A DNA stretch of 64,000 bases from Asterella californica. Lineage: Eukaryota; Streptophyta; Marchantiopsida; Marchantiales; Aytoniaceae. Numbering within the stretch: the stretch's first letter is position 1; each line of letters begins with the position of its first letter. Both the position numbers and the translations under genes were made by a program. The stretch spans positions 19,562,001 through 19,626,000 of the forward strand of contig JAYKYS010000004.1 of NCBI GenBank assembly GCA_036924285.1, given 5' to 3'. Shown here one piece after another: positions 10,559 through 22,330 of this stretch. The notes beneath the pieces were generated by a model. The model saw only the letters and a program-made list of their open reading frames with translations, was not told the origin of the DNA and searched no databases.

Positions 10559-11248
10559 ATGTCTACTGAATGTGAAGTAAGTGCGGACAATGCTCTGACA
10601 CTTTCCGATGATGATGAATGTCATAGCCTTGATGACGCTCCACGCAGTCCTCTGTTAGTACCTGCTATCCTTGAGCCCCCTCATCTGTCTCTTGAGGGTC
10701 CTACATCCCCTTCCCTGCAGTTCCGGTTTCTCCTTCGCTCCTACCTCGTTCTTTACAGTCTATCGAAACATATTGCCTTCATGGTATCCAAGGGTTTAAG
10801 TGTCGACTGTTGCAGTTCGCTCCTCCTACGTCTTCTCCCCCACATCCTTTGCTACCTTCCCGCTATCTATCTTTCTCCGAGACAGATCTGTACCTTAGTA
10901 GAAGCTACATATACATCGATTTCCGTTTTTGTTTAAAGCCCCCAGAATTCCTTCTCCCAGGTTTGGATTACGTGAAAGTCTCGTATGCTTTCTCCGGCTC
11001 CAGTCAGTGCTTTCAGTGCATAATTGGTCCTTTTCTTTATGTGCAAAGCGAAGGATCCTGGCTCATTCTGAAAGACAGCAGGTCTAGTGTTTTTAGCTAC
11101 CCCAAGTTTCTTAGACACGAGGACGATGACACCCTTTTGAAGCCTGTTGTTATTGCTGTGTACAAGAAGAACATTTTGGACTGTGTGTGTCAAACAATCA
11201 ACACAAGGATTTATAGAATAGGATGTAAACACTTCTCCTTTCCATCCG
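10559..11248 (+). pseudogene. N-terminal part of the HUH-element reading frame, frame broken
   Basis: Starts with ATG at 10559 in a fair context. The first 50 residues are Ser/Asp/Glu-rich then Pro-rich (LTLSDDDECHSLDD, PILEPPHL-like), followed by more Pro-rich coding-like sequence in another frame (PPTSSPPHPLLPSRYLSFSE at about 10810-10870). The frame change near 10710 could be an indel or an unrecognised intron; GAAGTAAGTG at 10574-10583 would make a strong donor. The next part, to about 11240, reads DYVKVSYAF, then FSYPKFLRHEDDDTLLKPVV and similar. It leads to the HUH domain at 11249. A disordered leader before an HUH domain is plausible, but no family is recognised for this part. Confidence 0.35.
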
Positions 11249-12303
11249 ATGCAAATGAGACAAGCCGCACGCGCAAGGCGTGCGAGCAATCCTCCGGTTC
11301 CTCGGTCTAGAAGAGGACAACCTCTAAAAACTCTTGAGGTTTCTGTCATTGTCGCTCAAACTGACGGCGATTTGGACCTTTCTTGCTGGGGATGTTTGTG
11401 TGCTTTTTTGCAGCAACATTGCGATAGTGGTCTCATCTCGGTGGAAAGAGGGGGGCTTTATTCCATCTGCACATCCAGGGAGTTTTGTGCTTGCAGGCTA
11501 CGAGTCCTATCGATATAAAAAACAGGCTCCTAGTAGTCTTGGGTTGGAAGGGCGCTGGGAGACCGCTTGGAGGGGAGGTTTGCGTAAAGAGGCTTAACAA
11601 CAGGGGCCTTCATACTTTCGTAGGTATGATAGGCTACTGTATGAAAGACAAATCTGAGGTACATCACAAGTGCTGCATGAAAAATATATCCGATGGTATG
11701 CTTGTTGATGGGGAAGAGTTGTTCAGTCTTTTAGGGGCCGCTGATACGAAAAACAAGGTCGAATTGAACTCTAACAATATTCTACAGCGTGCTTTGCAAT
11801 TTAATAAGTATAGATGCAGGCATCCTCTGGGCAGTATCCTCCGTACTTGTTTGCGATCCATGGTGCGTTGTGGAAAGTATGCTCCTTCTAGCAAATGGTT
11901 GATGGACAACGGTATTGAACGAGCGAGGAGCGAGGCACTTTGGAAATCTATTGTCCATCCCGAAACGATAAGCATGGCAGATATCGACACTATATTCTTC
12001 TCGAAGCGTGATGACCGCCGCCGCTATTTCACCAGCCTCACTCCTGAGGAGGAGGAGCGATCGATGGATCTGCCTTCCCCGCCTGCTCATCCCTGTCCAA
12101 TCTTCGAAGCGGTCGATGTCTTTCCTGAATTCATTCCTCTGTGCAGCGCTTTGCTTCGAGATTCCACGGCCCAGCGAGCGATGGAAGGTACTCTGCCGTC
12201 TTCTTTCTCGCTTTCAGTCCTTATCTTTTCTTTCTGCCTAACTAGAGATAATGCTCGTATTGCAGACCGGCAAGTGGAGTACGAGGGAGCTGTCGAGGTG
12301 TAG
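11249..12303 (+). pseudogene. HUH (rolling-circle Rep-like) endonuclease, frameshifted
   Basis: Two overlapping frames make one domain. The first (from 11249) has a basic linker (ARRASNPPVPRSRRG), strand VSVIVAQTDGDLD, a Cys-rich helix and GLISVERGG. It then runs out of frame in the G run at 11450-11455. The second (11428-12303) continues with FHLHIQGVL, which carries His-x-His, then LLVVLGWKG. GLHTFVGMIGYCMKD follows, giving Tyr-x-x-Lys. Strand - HxH - YxxK in that order is the signature of single-Tyr HUH endonucleases that nick and rejoin DNA. After this come NISDGMLVDGEELFSLLGA-like sequence and ILQRALQFNKY. A possible 78-base in-frame intron lies at 12188-12265. No helicase motifs follow, which argues against a Helitron. 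Best guess: replitron-like transposase relic. Confidence 0.6.
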
Positions 12304-12465
12304 TTCTGGCCATGGAGCAGGGAAAGCGATCTTCGAGGGCAGAGCTGTAGTAGTGGCTACGGAGCGGAGAGAGCGGTGTTGGTCACAGCTTCATGCTACG
12401 TGCTCCAGTTTTTGAACCGAAGTTGTCGTACATTGTTGGACGTGGACAATGCGTTACAGTTGTGT

Positions 12466-12725
12466 AGAGAGGAAAGCTTGTGTGCTTACTGTTCGGAGTT
12501 CCTACAGTTCCGAAGTAGTCGTGTGTAAATATGTGTTACTTGGCTCCTCTTCTGTCCCGGTGTAGTCGTGTGTAAATATGTGTTACTTGGCTTCTCTTCA
12601 GCAGCAGAGGAAGCCTTATTTTTCGTTACTGTTCTGTCCCTGCGGCAGCAGAGGAAAGCTTCTGTGCTTACTGTTCGGAGTTCGTACTTCCGAACTAGTC
12701 CTGCGTGAAAATGTGTTACTTCCTT
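12466..12725 (+). repeat. Short tandem repeats downstream of the HUH gene
   Basis: TAGTCGTGTGTAAATATGTG occurs at 12516 and 12563, and a variant (CTAGTCCTGCGTGAAAATGTG) at 12695. GGAAAGCTT followed by GTGCTTACTGTTCGGAGTTC occurs at about 12471 and 12653. The pieces form a nested ~180-base duplication with a shorter ~47-base repeat inside. Confidence 0.65.
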
Positions 12726-12856
12726 CCCTCATCTTCTGTACCGGTGGAATGGAAGTCTATGAGATCTGTACAGTTATAAAATGTAATTTGCTCGCTCTTG
12801 ACGTAGGTACAGTTTTTGTAATATTGTATGTACGTACCCATGCTTTGGAAGATGGA

Positions 12857-12862
12857 AATAAA
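12857..12862 (+). terminator. Candidate poly(A) signal of the HUH element
   Basis: AATAAA about 550 bases after the stop codon at 12303, the first clear one on this strand; the right edge of the element is probably near here. Confidence 0.35.
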
Positions 12863-12869
12863 GAGGTAA

Positions 12870-15140
12870 CGGCTTACCGTTCACTATGTCTACGACTGAT
12901 GGAATGAAGAAGCAGAAATGTTATATCGCTTCCTGTGTCGACTGCTAGGAAAGAACGCCGAAAAACCGTAACTTCAACTTACTAGAAACTTGCTCGACAG
13001 CTCCAAACGAAAGGAGAAACGAACGAAGGGAAAAGAAAGTGCTTCAGCCTTTTTTTTGCGGAGAGAAAACCGCGTAAGCCAAAACGCCTTGTTTCTCGGT
13101 ACGATTGAAGAAACCGGGCCTGAAAATCGTAAATGGTGCGAAAAGAAATATTTTTTAACCCAAAAGAGAAGAAAATATCTCAGAAGCGGTTAAGAGCAAG
13201 GTAGGAAACATATATTTACGCCGCGCTGAACCGAAAACTTGAGATGACCTCCAGGTGATTAGCACAATATGATGTCAAAACACAGTGCACGTCTATGCAA
13301 CACAGTGCTGCATGAGCTGGGCCTTTTTCTTATGCCACTGAAACTATTAATATTATTGCTCGGAATCAGTTGACGGTCTAGTTTCATGTTTCCTACTCGT
13401 TCCAGTCCACCAGTGCAGAGATGACACCGCATCAGTACGAAGTTATCGATGAAAACTGAAGGCTTTTTATCATCAGAATCTCTCGTCCCTCTTTTTGCCT
13501 GTGTCGATGCGACTTGCAAGTTGCATCTTAAAACGTAAATCTTGGTGAACGAATTTGGAGGCTATCTTGCTCTCCGCTTATGGTTTATGTTCTGGTCATG
13601 TTGCGTTTCTAAGTTTGGTTAATGATTAATATTAAAAAATATATTAAATTATTTTCTCAATATGATATAGAATTCTCGTTTTAACACTTATATATTTTCC
13701 CGCGCCAAACACCCATTTTGCTTGCATATTTGCTTGCACTGGTTGAGATGCACTGACATCCGAAAAGTACATGGTCCGAGATAAACATCATAACTAAATC
13801 CATTTTAAAGCTAATTGTCCGAGATAAGCTGTATAACTAAACCCATTTTAAAGCTAATCAACTTGATATGACGTACAATACTTCCATTGATCAACTGGTC
13901 ATAGTTCCAGTTCAGTCGTTCCATCGAGCTCATCCCCACCACGTCAAAGTCAAAGATAATACTATAATATGTATTTTCTTCCCATCTTTCTCCCTAGGTA
14001 AGATATAATCTTTAGTACCTAGACCAAAAGATCGTTTATGGAAGAGGTTTTATTTCCTTCTACAGCTATTGTGCTCGTTGTTCCAAGGCGAACATTTCCT
14101 TATACGCTAGAGATATCAGATGTAATCCACATTGCTCTATGTTGCTAACTCGGATCATGATTGCACCTTTGTTTGATGTGCTCAATTATTCTTTCAGAAA
14201 CTGATTGAAGGAAAAACGATAACTCATATGCAATATGCAAAGAAGTCAAGTAACATGTTTTTATTTAACTAACTTTCTAGCGGAACTCTTTTCACAGCAT
14301 TGTACGTGATGTGGAGTTAAGATGATGTTTTAACTCCCAACATCACATGCGTGACATTGCGAGGGTTATGTGTTTGTAAAGTCTGTCAGGAAGTTGAAAT
14401 ATTGATATATACCTTACGAAATTACTTGATATGTTGGGACTTCAGATCTTCTTTGAGAGCAATGATAAAACTGAGCTTAAGGATGGAACACTTTAGGAAC
14501 TTTATGGAGCTAAAACAAGTAAAAGGGAAATGAAAAAAAGATGCAATTGTTTCGTTTAATTTGGCATGGAACAAAGTAATTTGATAATTTACTAGCCTTG
14601 GGCACTACAATTCTTATAAAGTATGTCTTCCTCACACATTCTCAGTTGCTTTTGCATAAGATTGACAATGTTAATTGACAATGTTAAATATTGCTGAATA
14701 TTTAATGTTATGTTTCACTAAAGAATGAGTTTAAAGCTCAAACATTAACAGTGTCCATAATATATTCTGCAAGGTTATTCTTTAAAAAATGCATGAAAAT
14801 TGTTTTTTATCCTTCTCCTCTTTTAGCAAATCGACGTTATGGAAATATGTAACAAAAGGGAGTTTAGGGGTTTAGGGTTTAGGAATGACTTTAGGGTTAG
14901 GACAGTAAGAGGGGATGACTTACTGAGGAACTTGAACTCTTATCGAGGACTTATATTCATCTGTATGTCACCACCCTACCAAGCTCCAACACACTCAACT
15001 TTAGAAACAGTCATACGGGGCAAGTCTTAGTTAAGTTGTCCATCAAACATCTTCATATGCTTACAAAAGATATCAAACAAAGAGTATTGTGTCCAAATCG
15101 TTATCAAACAATCAGTAAGTTCCGTTAAAAGCTACCAAAG
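12870..15140. other. Intergenic with one short tandem repeat
   Basis: No gene supported. A 47-base duplication lies at 13772-13862 (GTCCGAGATAA ... CATTTTAAAGCTAAT twice). The sequence becomes AT-rich after 13600. Confidence 0.5.
14862..14902 (+). repeat. Interstitial TTTAGGG-type (telomere-like) repeats
   Basis: TTTAGGGG, TTTAGGGTTTAGG and TTTAGGGTTAGG occur close together. This is the plant telomere unit in degenerate form, about 250 bases beyond the 3' end of the F-box gene. Confidence 0.7.
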
Positions 15141-15149
15141 TACTATGAG

Positions 15150-16319
15150 CTACACAGAAATGTGTAGACAGGGCTCAAATGCGAACCCAACAGCTCGATG
15201 GTCGAATCCTGCGTAGTGTGGACAAGGAATCAACCAACTCCACGACCTTGACGAGATGTCAAAAACCAGAACTTGCATGCCTCTGTAACTGGTCAGAAGT
15301 ATCCTAGTCCCCAACACCACACTGTTGAAGCTTTCCTCCTCACACATTGTCCTGAACTCTCTTAGAAGAGAACGGGGTAGCTTTGATACCTCTGTCCACA
15401 ATCCTGTGGCGAGGCTGAACTTCAAGATGTGAATACTCTTGAGACGATCAGTCTTATAAAGCTCTGCCACGGCAAATATCCTACCACAGGATTCCACCAC
15501 CTGTGCTAGAGAGATTTCATCCGGAAAGGTATACAATCCATCCCTCCATACACCTCGTTGAACATCATAAGTCGTGATACCAAGTTTAGAGCTGCCTACC
15601 TCGTTTGCTACACAAAAGAGTAATCCATCACTGTACGCACTGCTCCAGTTCAGGTCCACATTGAATGGCAATCTACCTGTCGTTAACCACATGCGAGATG
15701 TAGAGTCATACACTTCGGTGCAAGGATTTTCCGACGATTCTGGAGTCGTAAGATCGATGTTGCCAGCCAGAACAATCTTGTATCCTCTCGTATGCTTGTC
15801 GACCACCATATGCCGCACTATAGGTGTCCGTTTATGCATGATCGAAGGAAGTTGCTTCCACTGTTTTGTCATAGGGTTGCAGACATACAAACTCAGAGAC
15901 TGAATCTGCGATCCAACGCTTAGAAACAAGAGGCCACCAGCTCCGCCGTCCACGTAATTCACATGCGGCGGAAGAAATGCTAGTGATGGCATCTTGTGCC
16001 ACCTCTGAGTTGATGAACTGAAAGCTGAATATGCTATTTCTTCACCGAGTGAAGGAAACATGAGGAAGTAAGGTTCACTACAAGAGACTTGAGCGCAGAT
16101 GTGGAGAAACATGCGCGAATATATCATGAAGTTCCACTTTCTGCAGACGCCTCGAACTTGAAAAAGACTTTGCAAAGGCAACCATGCTAGCACTCTATCT
16201 ATCAGGTCTTCTGGTAGAGCCTGCCATAGCTTATAGTCCATGAAAGTTGTCAGCTCCAAGCTGCGTTGGGGAGCTGCTTCCTTCCTTTTCATTGCCACTT
16301 CTGTACATTCAAGTTTCAT
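15150..16319 (-). CDS. F-box/kelch-repeat protein, single exon
   Basis: Intact 389-residue frame, ATG at 16319 and stop at 15150. Residues about 33-75 form an F-box: LPEDLIDRVLAWLPLQSLFQ, then VRGVCRKWNFMIYS. F-box proteins bind SKP1 and bring substrates to an SCF (cullin) ubiquitin ligase. The rest is a plant kelch-like (FBK) beta-propeller region with repeated strand pairs, for example GGLLFLSV, LYVCNPMTKQWKQLP, TEVYDSTSRMWLTTG, TYDVQRGVWRDG and VLVFDISSRSWSWLIPCP. Length and layout fit plant F-box/kelch proteins of the At5g15710 kind. A second in-frame Met at residue 10 is an alternative start. No transmembrane segment or signal peptide. The substrate cannot be inferred. It stands alone, with AT-rich sequence on the 5' side. 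Confidence 0.9.
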   Translation of the reverse strand: MKLECTEVAMKRKEAAPQRSLELTTFMDYKLWQALPEDLIDRVLAWLPLQSLFQVRGVCRKWNFMIYSRMFLHICAQVSCSEPYFLMFPSLGEEIAYSAFSSSTQRWHKMPSLAFLPPHVNYVDGGAGGLLFLSVGSQIQSLSLYVCNPMTKQWKQLPSIMHKRTPIVRHMVVDKHTRGYKIVLAGNIDLTTPESSENPCTEVYDSTSRMWLTTGRLPFNVDLNWSSAYSDGLLFCVANEVGSSKLGITTYDVQRGVWRDGLYTFPDEISLAQVVESCGRIFAVAELYKTDRLKSIHILKFSLATGLWTEVSKLPRSLLREFRTMCEEESFNSVVLGTRILLTSYRGMQVLVFDISSRSWSWLIPCPHYAGFDHRAVGFAFEPCLHISV

Positions 16320-17305
16320 CTGAATAAGTCTTTAGTTGGAGACTTGGACAAGAAAATAGAGCAAGTGAAAGGAGAGAAGAAAGAAGATATATCTTTGTAT
16401 ACGAAATTAATCATTTAAACTTTATCATTTTAGTAAAAATAGATTTTTAATTCACAATTTCTTTTGCCCTAAATTCATTCATTTAGTCTCCGAATGATTG
16501 GATTTTTAATTATTCGATAACTCAAGGTCATTGTTTAATCTAAAGTTAAGTACGCTTGCGATCTAAGTTCATCCCACCCTTTATAATATCTTGATCAGAT
16601 CATTTTGGTAATAAAATCTTACCTATAATTTTAATAAAACTGATAAAGGTATACCTTTTGTGTATTTATAGTAGGATTAATAATCTTTTAGTCTATATTA
16701 AAAGTACTAAAAGTTCATGATCATAAATCTTGCATCGAAATCTAGTGTGTAAAGATTATCACTTTCCATCTAACTTTAATGTGTACAGATAACTAAAAAT
16801 ATAGTCTAAATTTTGATGTGAATTAATGATCAATAGGTATGTATAATAACAAAAATGACACATGTACAGAGGTACATAACTGAGGAGAAGTGATCTTCAC
16901 TTTATTATCGAAGGCTGACATGGTATTCTTGTTGATGCAAAATTGACCTAAAAATCTATCTTACGTCACAGATTTTTGAGATAGATGCATTTGACTATCA
17001 GAAGTTGGTCATGGTTTGTTTTGATACTTCTGAATGCGGTCCAAACTCAAGTTTTTAGCTATCTTGGGTGAAAAGGAATTCCTTCCGCACCCAAGAAAGC
17101 TAGCTTTTGGTTCCAAAGGAATCCAAAAGAAGTTCGAGTGGAAGCTTTTTGGTGGGAAAGGTATTGAGGAATTCAATTTAGATCTTTTAGACATTTTGAT
17201 GAATAAAACTTGCGTAATAGTGCATGCATTTTCTTGAAACATAGATTTCAAGGTATTGTGATTGTATGTATTTTCTTGTACGAAGCTCAATTTTGAACGT
17301 TTGTT
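16320..17305. other. AT-rich intergenic sequence
   Basis: 5' flank of the F-box gene followed by AT-rich DNA. Short frames at 17009-17329 on both strands are low complexity (K/N/F-rich) and match nothing known. Confidence 0.5.
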
Positions 17306-17308
17306 CAA

Positions 17309-17470
17309 CGTTGGATCGAGTTTGTGCAAGGTTACACAAGTATGATGTCAGATTTGATAGAGAAGTTTTCAATGTCTCCCTTTGGACGTTTTGGTGACGT
17401 TAACGTTGGATAGGGTTTGTGCAAGGTTACCCAACTATGGTGCCAAATTTGATAGAGAAAGTTTCAGATT
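17309..17470 (+). repeat. Direct repeat, two copies ~92 bases apart
   Basis: AACGTTGGAT followed by TTTGTGCAAGGTTAC and, further on, TTTGATAGAGAA occurs at 17309 and again at 17401, with a few substitutions. Confidence 0.7.
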
Positions 17471-17479
17471 TTGGGAAAA

Positions 17480-20400
17480 AACTTTCACACCTGTGGAAGC
17501 TTTTCACGTGAATGGCAATTTTTGATGAAATTTGACTTGTTGTACAAATGGTTAGAGAGGACTGTCTGTCTCATCGTTTGATAGCATTTGGAGAGGAATT
17601 TCTAGTAAAAGAAATACTTTGAGATTAGAGTTTGGAGGAGAAAACTGCAAAGATTTTAGTTACTGTGAGTGAAAGTGAACTTAAGGTTTTAGGTTTGAAA
17701 ATTTTAGGGTTAAGATTTTTACCTTGACATAACTCATATCTACATATCCTAGTTCGAAGAGTATAAGGTACAACTCGATAGATATATATTTTTTCGAGGG
17801 TTATACAACCAGATTCTTTATTTTAGATTTGGAAGAAGATAGAAACTTAAAATTGGATGGTAATTGTAAGTGTAAAAAAAAAACAATTTACACTTCGAAA
17901 ATAGTATTTGCATGACTGAATACTTGTCGAGACATGTTCTGACTTCCAATACCTCTATAGCTAGAAATCCATGTTTTCTCAAACACCTCCCATGTAAAGG
18001 ACGATATGGTTACGTGATTAAGACTTTTAGTGCTATTTTTCTTGTATACTTCTCCAACTTTCCAACCGTCTATTACGTACAGTATGAGATGTTTTGATTC
18101 AAACGATTCAACTCAAATATGATCGTTGGATTTCGGACCTTTTAGAAAAATAATAATTTATATAACAGATCATAAAATTAACAAATTTTGTAGTCTTAAT
18201 TGAGGTGGTCGCGTCTCCATTGTATTTCTAGTTGGGGTGTACATCTCTGTTATTGTCTACCACATCAAACTTATTAAGGTAACTATTACTCTCTCTTTCT
18301 CTCTCTAGAAGATTAGGCGAGACGTTAACTCTACTCAACATAATTACCTTGTCGTACATAGAAATAGTAGCATATCGTTATTTTTCACTTCATCATACCA
18401 TCAAGATTCATGCAAACTCCCACTAAGTCAATTAATATGAGTAGAGTTAACTCCGAGTAAGATTAGTGCAGTGGCATGTGAAGATGTCTAACGAAGTTTG
18501 ACCTAGAAAAGTGGTGGATCCACCTCCTCTATACTTAAAGCTCTATCCAATCCCACGAGGACTTTCAATGACTATAACAGCCATAAGCCTTATATAAGGT
18601 CATGTTTATTTAGAATTTCAACGGTTACACGAGTGAAAGTAGTATTGTAATCTTACTAGTAGGATTATGGAGCATAATCATGTTACAATGGTAACTATTG
18701 ATAACTACTGATAACTAACTGATACTCAAGTATATATTATTAGTAAAAATAGTACCAGTTCAAACGTGAAAACCAAATATTGCATTACATGTACAAAAGG
18801 TAATGCACCCCCAAGAACACATTATGCATTTTCCAGATCTCTTCCTCAATTATCGTCTTCGGGAGACCCTTAAGGGGCATAATGCACCCCTCATAGATGC
18901 ATTATGTTATACAAACTTCAGCTCTTGATACTCTGCGACACACTAGACATCAACCTCACCCACATATCCAGTTCAAACTCGAGTTCAAAATACACCCGAG
19001 TAGTCACTCTTTTTGAAAAATTTGTGTGTTGATACTAAACAAATGAAAGGGATATATTTGTAGTCCTATGAGGCACAATTAAACACACCTTCCATCAAAA
19101 GATTTGAATGAGATTTCTTTTGAACATTTGAGAATTTTCGTTCCTCCGGTTCAAGACATAATGGAAAAGGTTCCAGAGCTAATGCATTAACCTTGCATCA
19201 AGCAAGATAAAATTTGTTGTTTTTTACACATTTACAGGACGAAGCGGTTAAGGTCCTAATGAATATTTTAAAAGGTTCTAGAGCTAATACATTAACCTAT
19301 AGCAAACAATAAAATTTGTTGCTTCTGTTACTTTTGCTGAACAAGCATATGGAGCTCTGTATCATAAACCCAATAGGGTTCTATTCCAATTTGTGGAGTA
19401 AACCAAACAGAAGTTGTATATCCAGTTTGTAGGAGAATATGGCAAGAAGACACTATCACCTTCAAAAATTTCTGCAATTCTCACTCGTGGCAATCGTGTG
19501 GTAAATGTGGTAATCTGTTCTCAACTTGGTGAGCATCACCGATGATCAAGACACTTTTCCCTTCTAGTGTTCTTTATGTCAACATGGAACTGAGATCTCA
19601 ATTATCTCATTGAAGATTCAAGTTGTCTTAATCGAGAAGGATTGGTCTGAAATCAACTTAGCTTATTGATTTTCTGTCTGCGATGATGAAGCTAAGACAC
19701 CAACCATGGAGACAGATGTCTATAATGAAGAGGACTTGGAACATACATATCTTTTCAACTCCAATAGAATGGCAATTTTAACCTAGAACAGAACTAATCC
19801 GAAAGGTACAAAGTGAAGTGATTAGAAGATTGTGAGACGACCTCTAGAACATCAACTCTCGACGAATACGTATCACTAAATTAGGCATCAGTTGGAAGTA
19901 CTTGTATGCATCCGCACTATTTCTTTGTTTCTTGCGTAGTGGAGCATCGAGGAATAACCCTCAATGATGTGAAAAGGGTCTCGATGTTAAACACCACCCT
20001 TGATGTGTAGTGCTTCCGAACAGCCAGAGGTCAGATAACCAGTCCTTGCTTTCATACGGTTCTTGGAGAACAAAAATATGTTGAGTGCTTTTTTTAAACT
20101 CTTTGGTGCACCTATACGACATGGTGTTTTGGAAAGACCGAGAAAATTCCTCGTTTAAATGTTAGTGGAATGAGAAAACCCGTCATGAAAAAAAAGGAAT
20201 TAGGAAAAATTTATAATCTAAAATTTATTTTTTATAATAAATATATTTCATTTTCAAAACTAGAAGATTTAGATGTCTTAGGTCTTACCTTATTCACGTA
20301 ATTAGTAGCTTTGATCTTGTAAAGCAAGTTGAGAAATACGACTTCACCGATACAGAAGATCCTGCTTTGCATTAAAACAATCCATTTGCTTCATCTGCAC

Positions 20401-20635
20401 ATCACAATCATATGACAATGGATCTGGATATCAAGACACTATAGACAATCGGAAGAGGATATCTAATACGTAGTATTGTAGTTCATTTATGAAGCGCTCA
20501 TTCAAAGAATGTCATGATACTTCAAGCATAACTTCTGTTCTTTATCTCAAAGATAAAACTATTTTGACATGTGTTATATCTTGACCCTTCGACCTTATGC
20601 TTCTACCTTCAGCTTTCTCATCCTTATCGCTTCTA
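17480..20635. other. AT-rich repeat-derived sequence, no intact gene
   Basis: No frame over 60 residues matches anything known. A CT-rich microsatellite lies at 18291-18309. A TATA-like CTTATATAAGG is at 18590-18600. A direct repeat (AGAGCTAATGCATTAACCT / AGAGCTAATACATTAACCT) lies at about 19172 and 19280. The 3' part, 19100-20635, may be decayed gag sequence of the copia element that follows. Confidence 0.4.
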
Positions 20636-20639
20636 TGAT

Positions 20640-21905
20640 ATGACAACATAAGAAAGCAAAGTGGAGTTCGAGGAATTCGAGAGAGGAAGTGTGTAAGTTC
20701 TGATACAAAATAATTAACCTCTTTACTCAGTTTTGTGAAGAGCATGGTATTCAAAGGTAACTTTCCACAGCTTATACTCCATAACAAAATAGTGTAGCTG
20801 AAAGGAAAAATAAGATGATTGTGAGAAGTGGCAGATCTATGCTGAAGACCAAGAATCTTTCTAATTATTTTTGAGCTGAAGCTTCCAACACAGATGTTTA
20901 CATTATGAACAGAGCATATACAACAGCTGTGCAGCACAAGACACCTGAAGAAATATTTACAGGAGTGAAACCACATATGTCTCACTTCAGGATTTTTAGT
21001 GCACAGCTTACATGCACATCAATGATGAGAAGAGACAGAAGTTGGATGCAAAATCTGAGAAGTTTATATTTGTGGGCTATGCTGAGCAAACCAAAGGTTA
21101 CAAAGTATACTTCAGTCAACAAAAAAGACTCACATCAACAGAGATGTTAGATTCTCTGAGTTGGATTCTGATCTGATGGAAGGTCTAGAAAGAAACTTGT
21201 GATACATTCAGATTTAAGCTACCTACAGATGAGGATCTGATTAATTTAGAATCTGATAAATCCGATATTGAGGTGGACTTGAAACAGTCAACATCTCTCA
21301 CTAATCCTAGTGAAGAGCAAGTTGAGTTTCAACCAAATTCTGAATCTGAGTTACCAAGTATTCATGAAGTTAAAGGAGCTGACTTACAACATGCAGCAGA
21401 TTGTCAAGTAAGGAGATCAGAAAAGGTTAGACGACCACCAGCAAGACTTGATGATTATTGTGGACTTGCTAAAAGTATTCAGGAGGATGATCCATTTACA
21501 TTTGAAGAAGCTAACAAAGACCTTGGTTGGAGATAAGCTATGCAAGAGGAGTACAAAATGCTACTCAAAAATCATACATGAGATTTGGTTAAGCTACCAG
21601 GAGGAAAAAGAGCCATCCAATGCACAATTGCACTTTGATTATCAACATGTCATACTGTAAGTATCATAGAGGAAGACAAGCTATGCTTAAGAGCACAATG
21701 GCTAACAACAGGGTTATCAGAGAAAGAACAAAAATTTTGGAGACAAGATTACATCAGGTCATTGAGAAAAATTAAGCTAAGATAGTCAAATTGGAATATT
21801 GTCCATCAGAAGACCAGTTAGCTGATATTTTTACCAAAGCTTTACCAAAGCTAAGGTTTATACATATTAAAGATTTACTAGGTATGAAGGAAGTGATGCT
21901 CTAAT
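20640..21905 (+). pseudogene. Ty1/copia polyprotein remnant with internal deletion
   Basis: Pieces of a copia pol appear in order but in shifting frames. 20760-20900 encodes a decayed integrase block resembling FCEEHGI, QNSVAERKN, IVRSG and LSNYF. 20905-21170 gives MNRAYTTAVQHKTPEEIFTG, then KFIFVGYAEQTKGYKVYF. 21273-21536 carries the variable linker and RRSEKVRRPPARLDDY, which normally precedes reverse transcriptase, then EEANKDLGWR. 21780-21905 gives CPSEDQLADIFTKALPKLRF, the end of the RNase H domain. The core of reverse transcriptase is missing between about 21620 and 21760, so at least 1 kb has been lost. The element is dead. Confidence 0.85.
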
Positions 21906-21913
21906 GAAAAAGG

Positions 21914-22330
21914 GTGTTAAATATCATTAGAGTGTCACATCTAAACTCTGCGGAAGATAAAAAGACAAAAGATAAAAAAAAGATGACTTGTGACATGACT
22001 TTGACATGAGAAGCATTGCGATAACAGTTAGGTAAGTCACTTTGAGGTGACAGCAGTTACGTACTAGTAGTATATTAACCCATATTCTTTATAGAGTAGT
22101 ATGAGTCGAAGCTCTTTCGGTCTGTACCAGTTCTGAAGTCTAAGTAAAGCTGTGCATATTTTATCTCAGAATATTTTTGTTAAAGTTCTCCTTCTGATTA
22201 GTTTTAACAGGCTGATCTGTTATCAGTTCTAATAAGCTGATAGTATTCTGTTGTGGGAGATAAAGTTCTATATTCTGAGAGACTTGGAGTACAATTCTCA
22301 GTTTTGTAACACAATCGACGAGTGGAAAAC
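21914..22330 (+). repeat. 3' LTR of the copia element (right end approximate)
   Basis: A polypurine tract (AAAAAGGG, 21906-21913) is followed by TGTTAAATATC, a normal copia LTR start. The right boundary is a guess because no 5' LTR is present to compare. The matching upstream LTR is not seen. Confidence 0.6.

Noticed and set aside
9200..12870. Helitron as an explanation for the HUH element
   Set aside because: Only one catalytic Tyr motif, no helicase motifs, and no CTRR hairpin end found.
20542..20985. 147-residue minus-strand frame over the copia fragment
   Set aside because: Shadow of the plus-strand copia integrase remnant.
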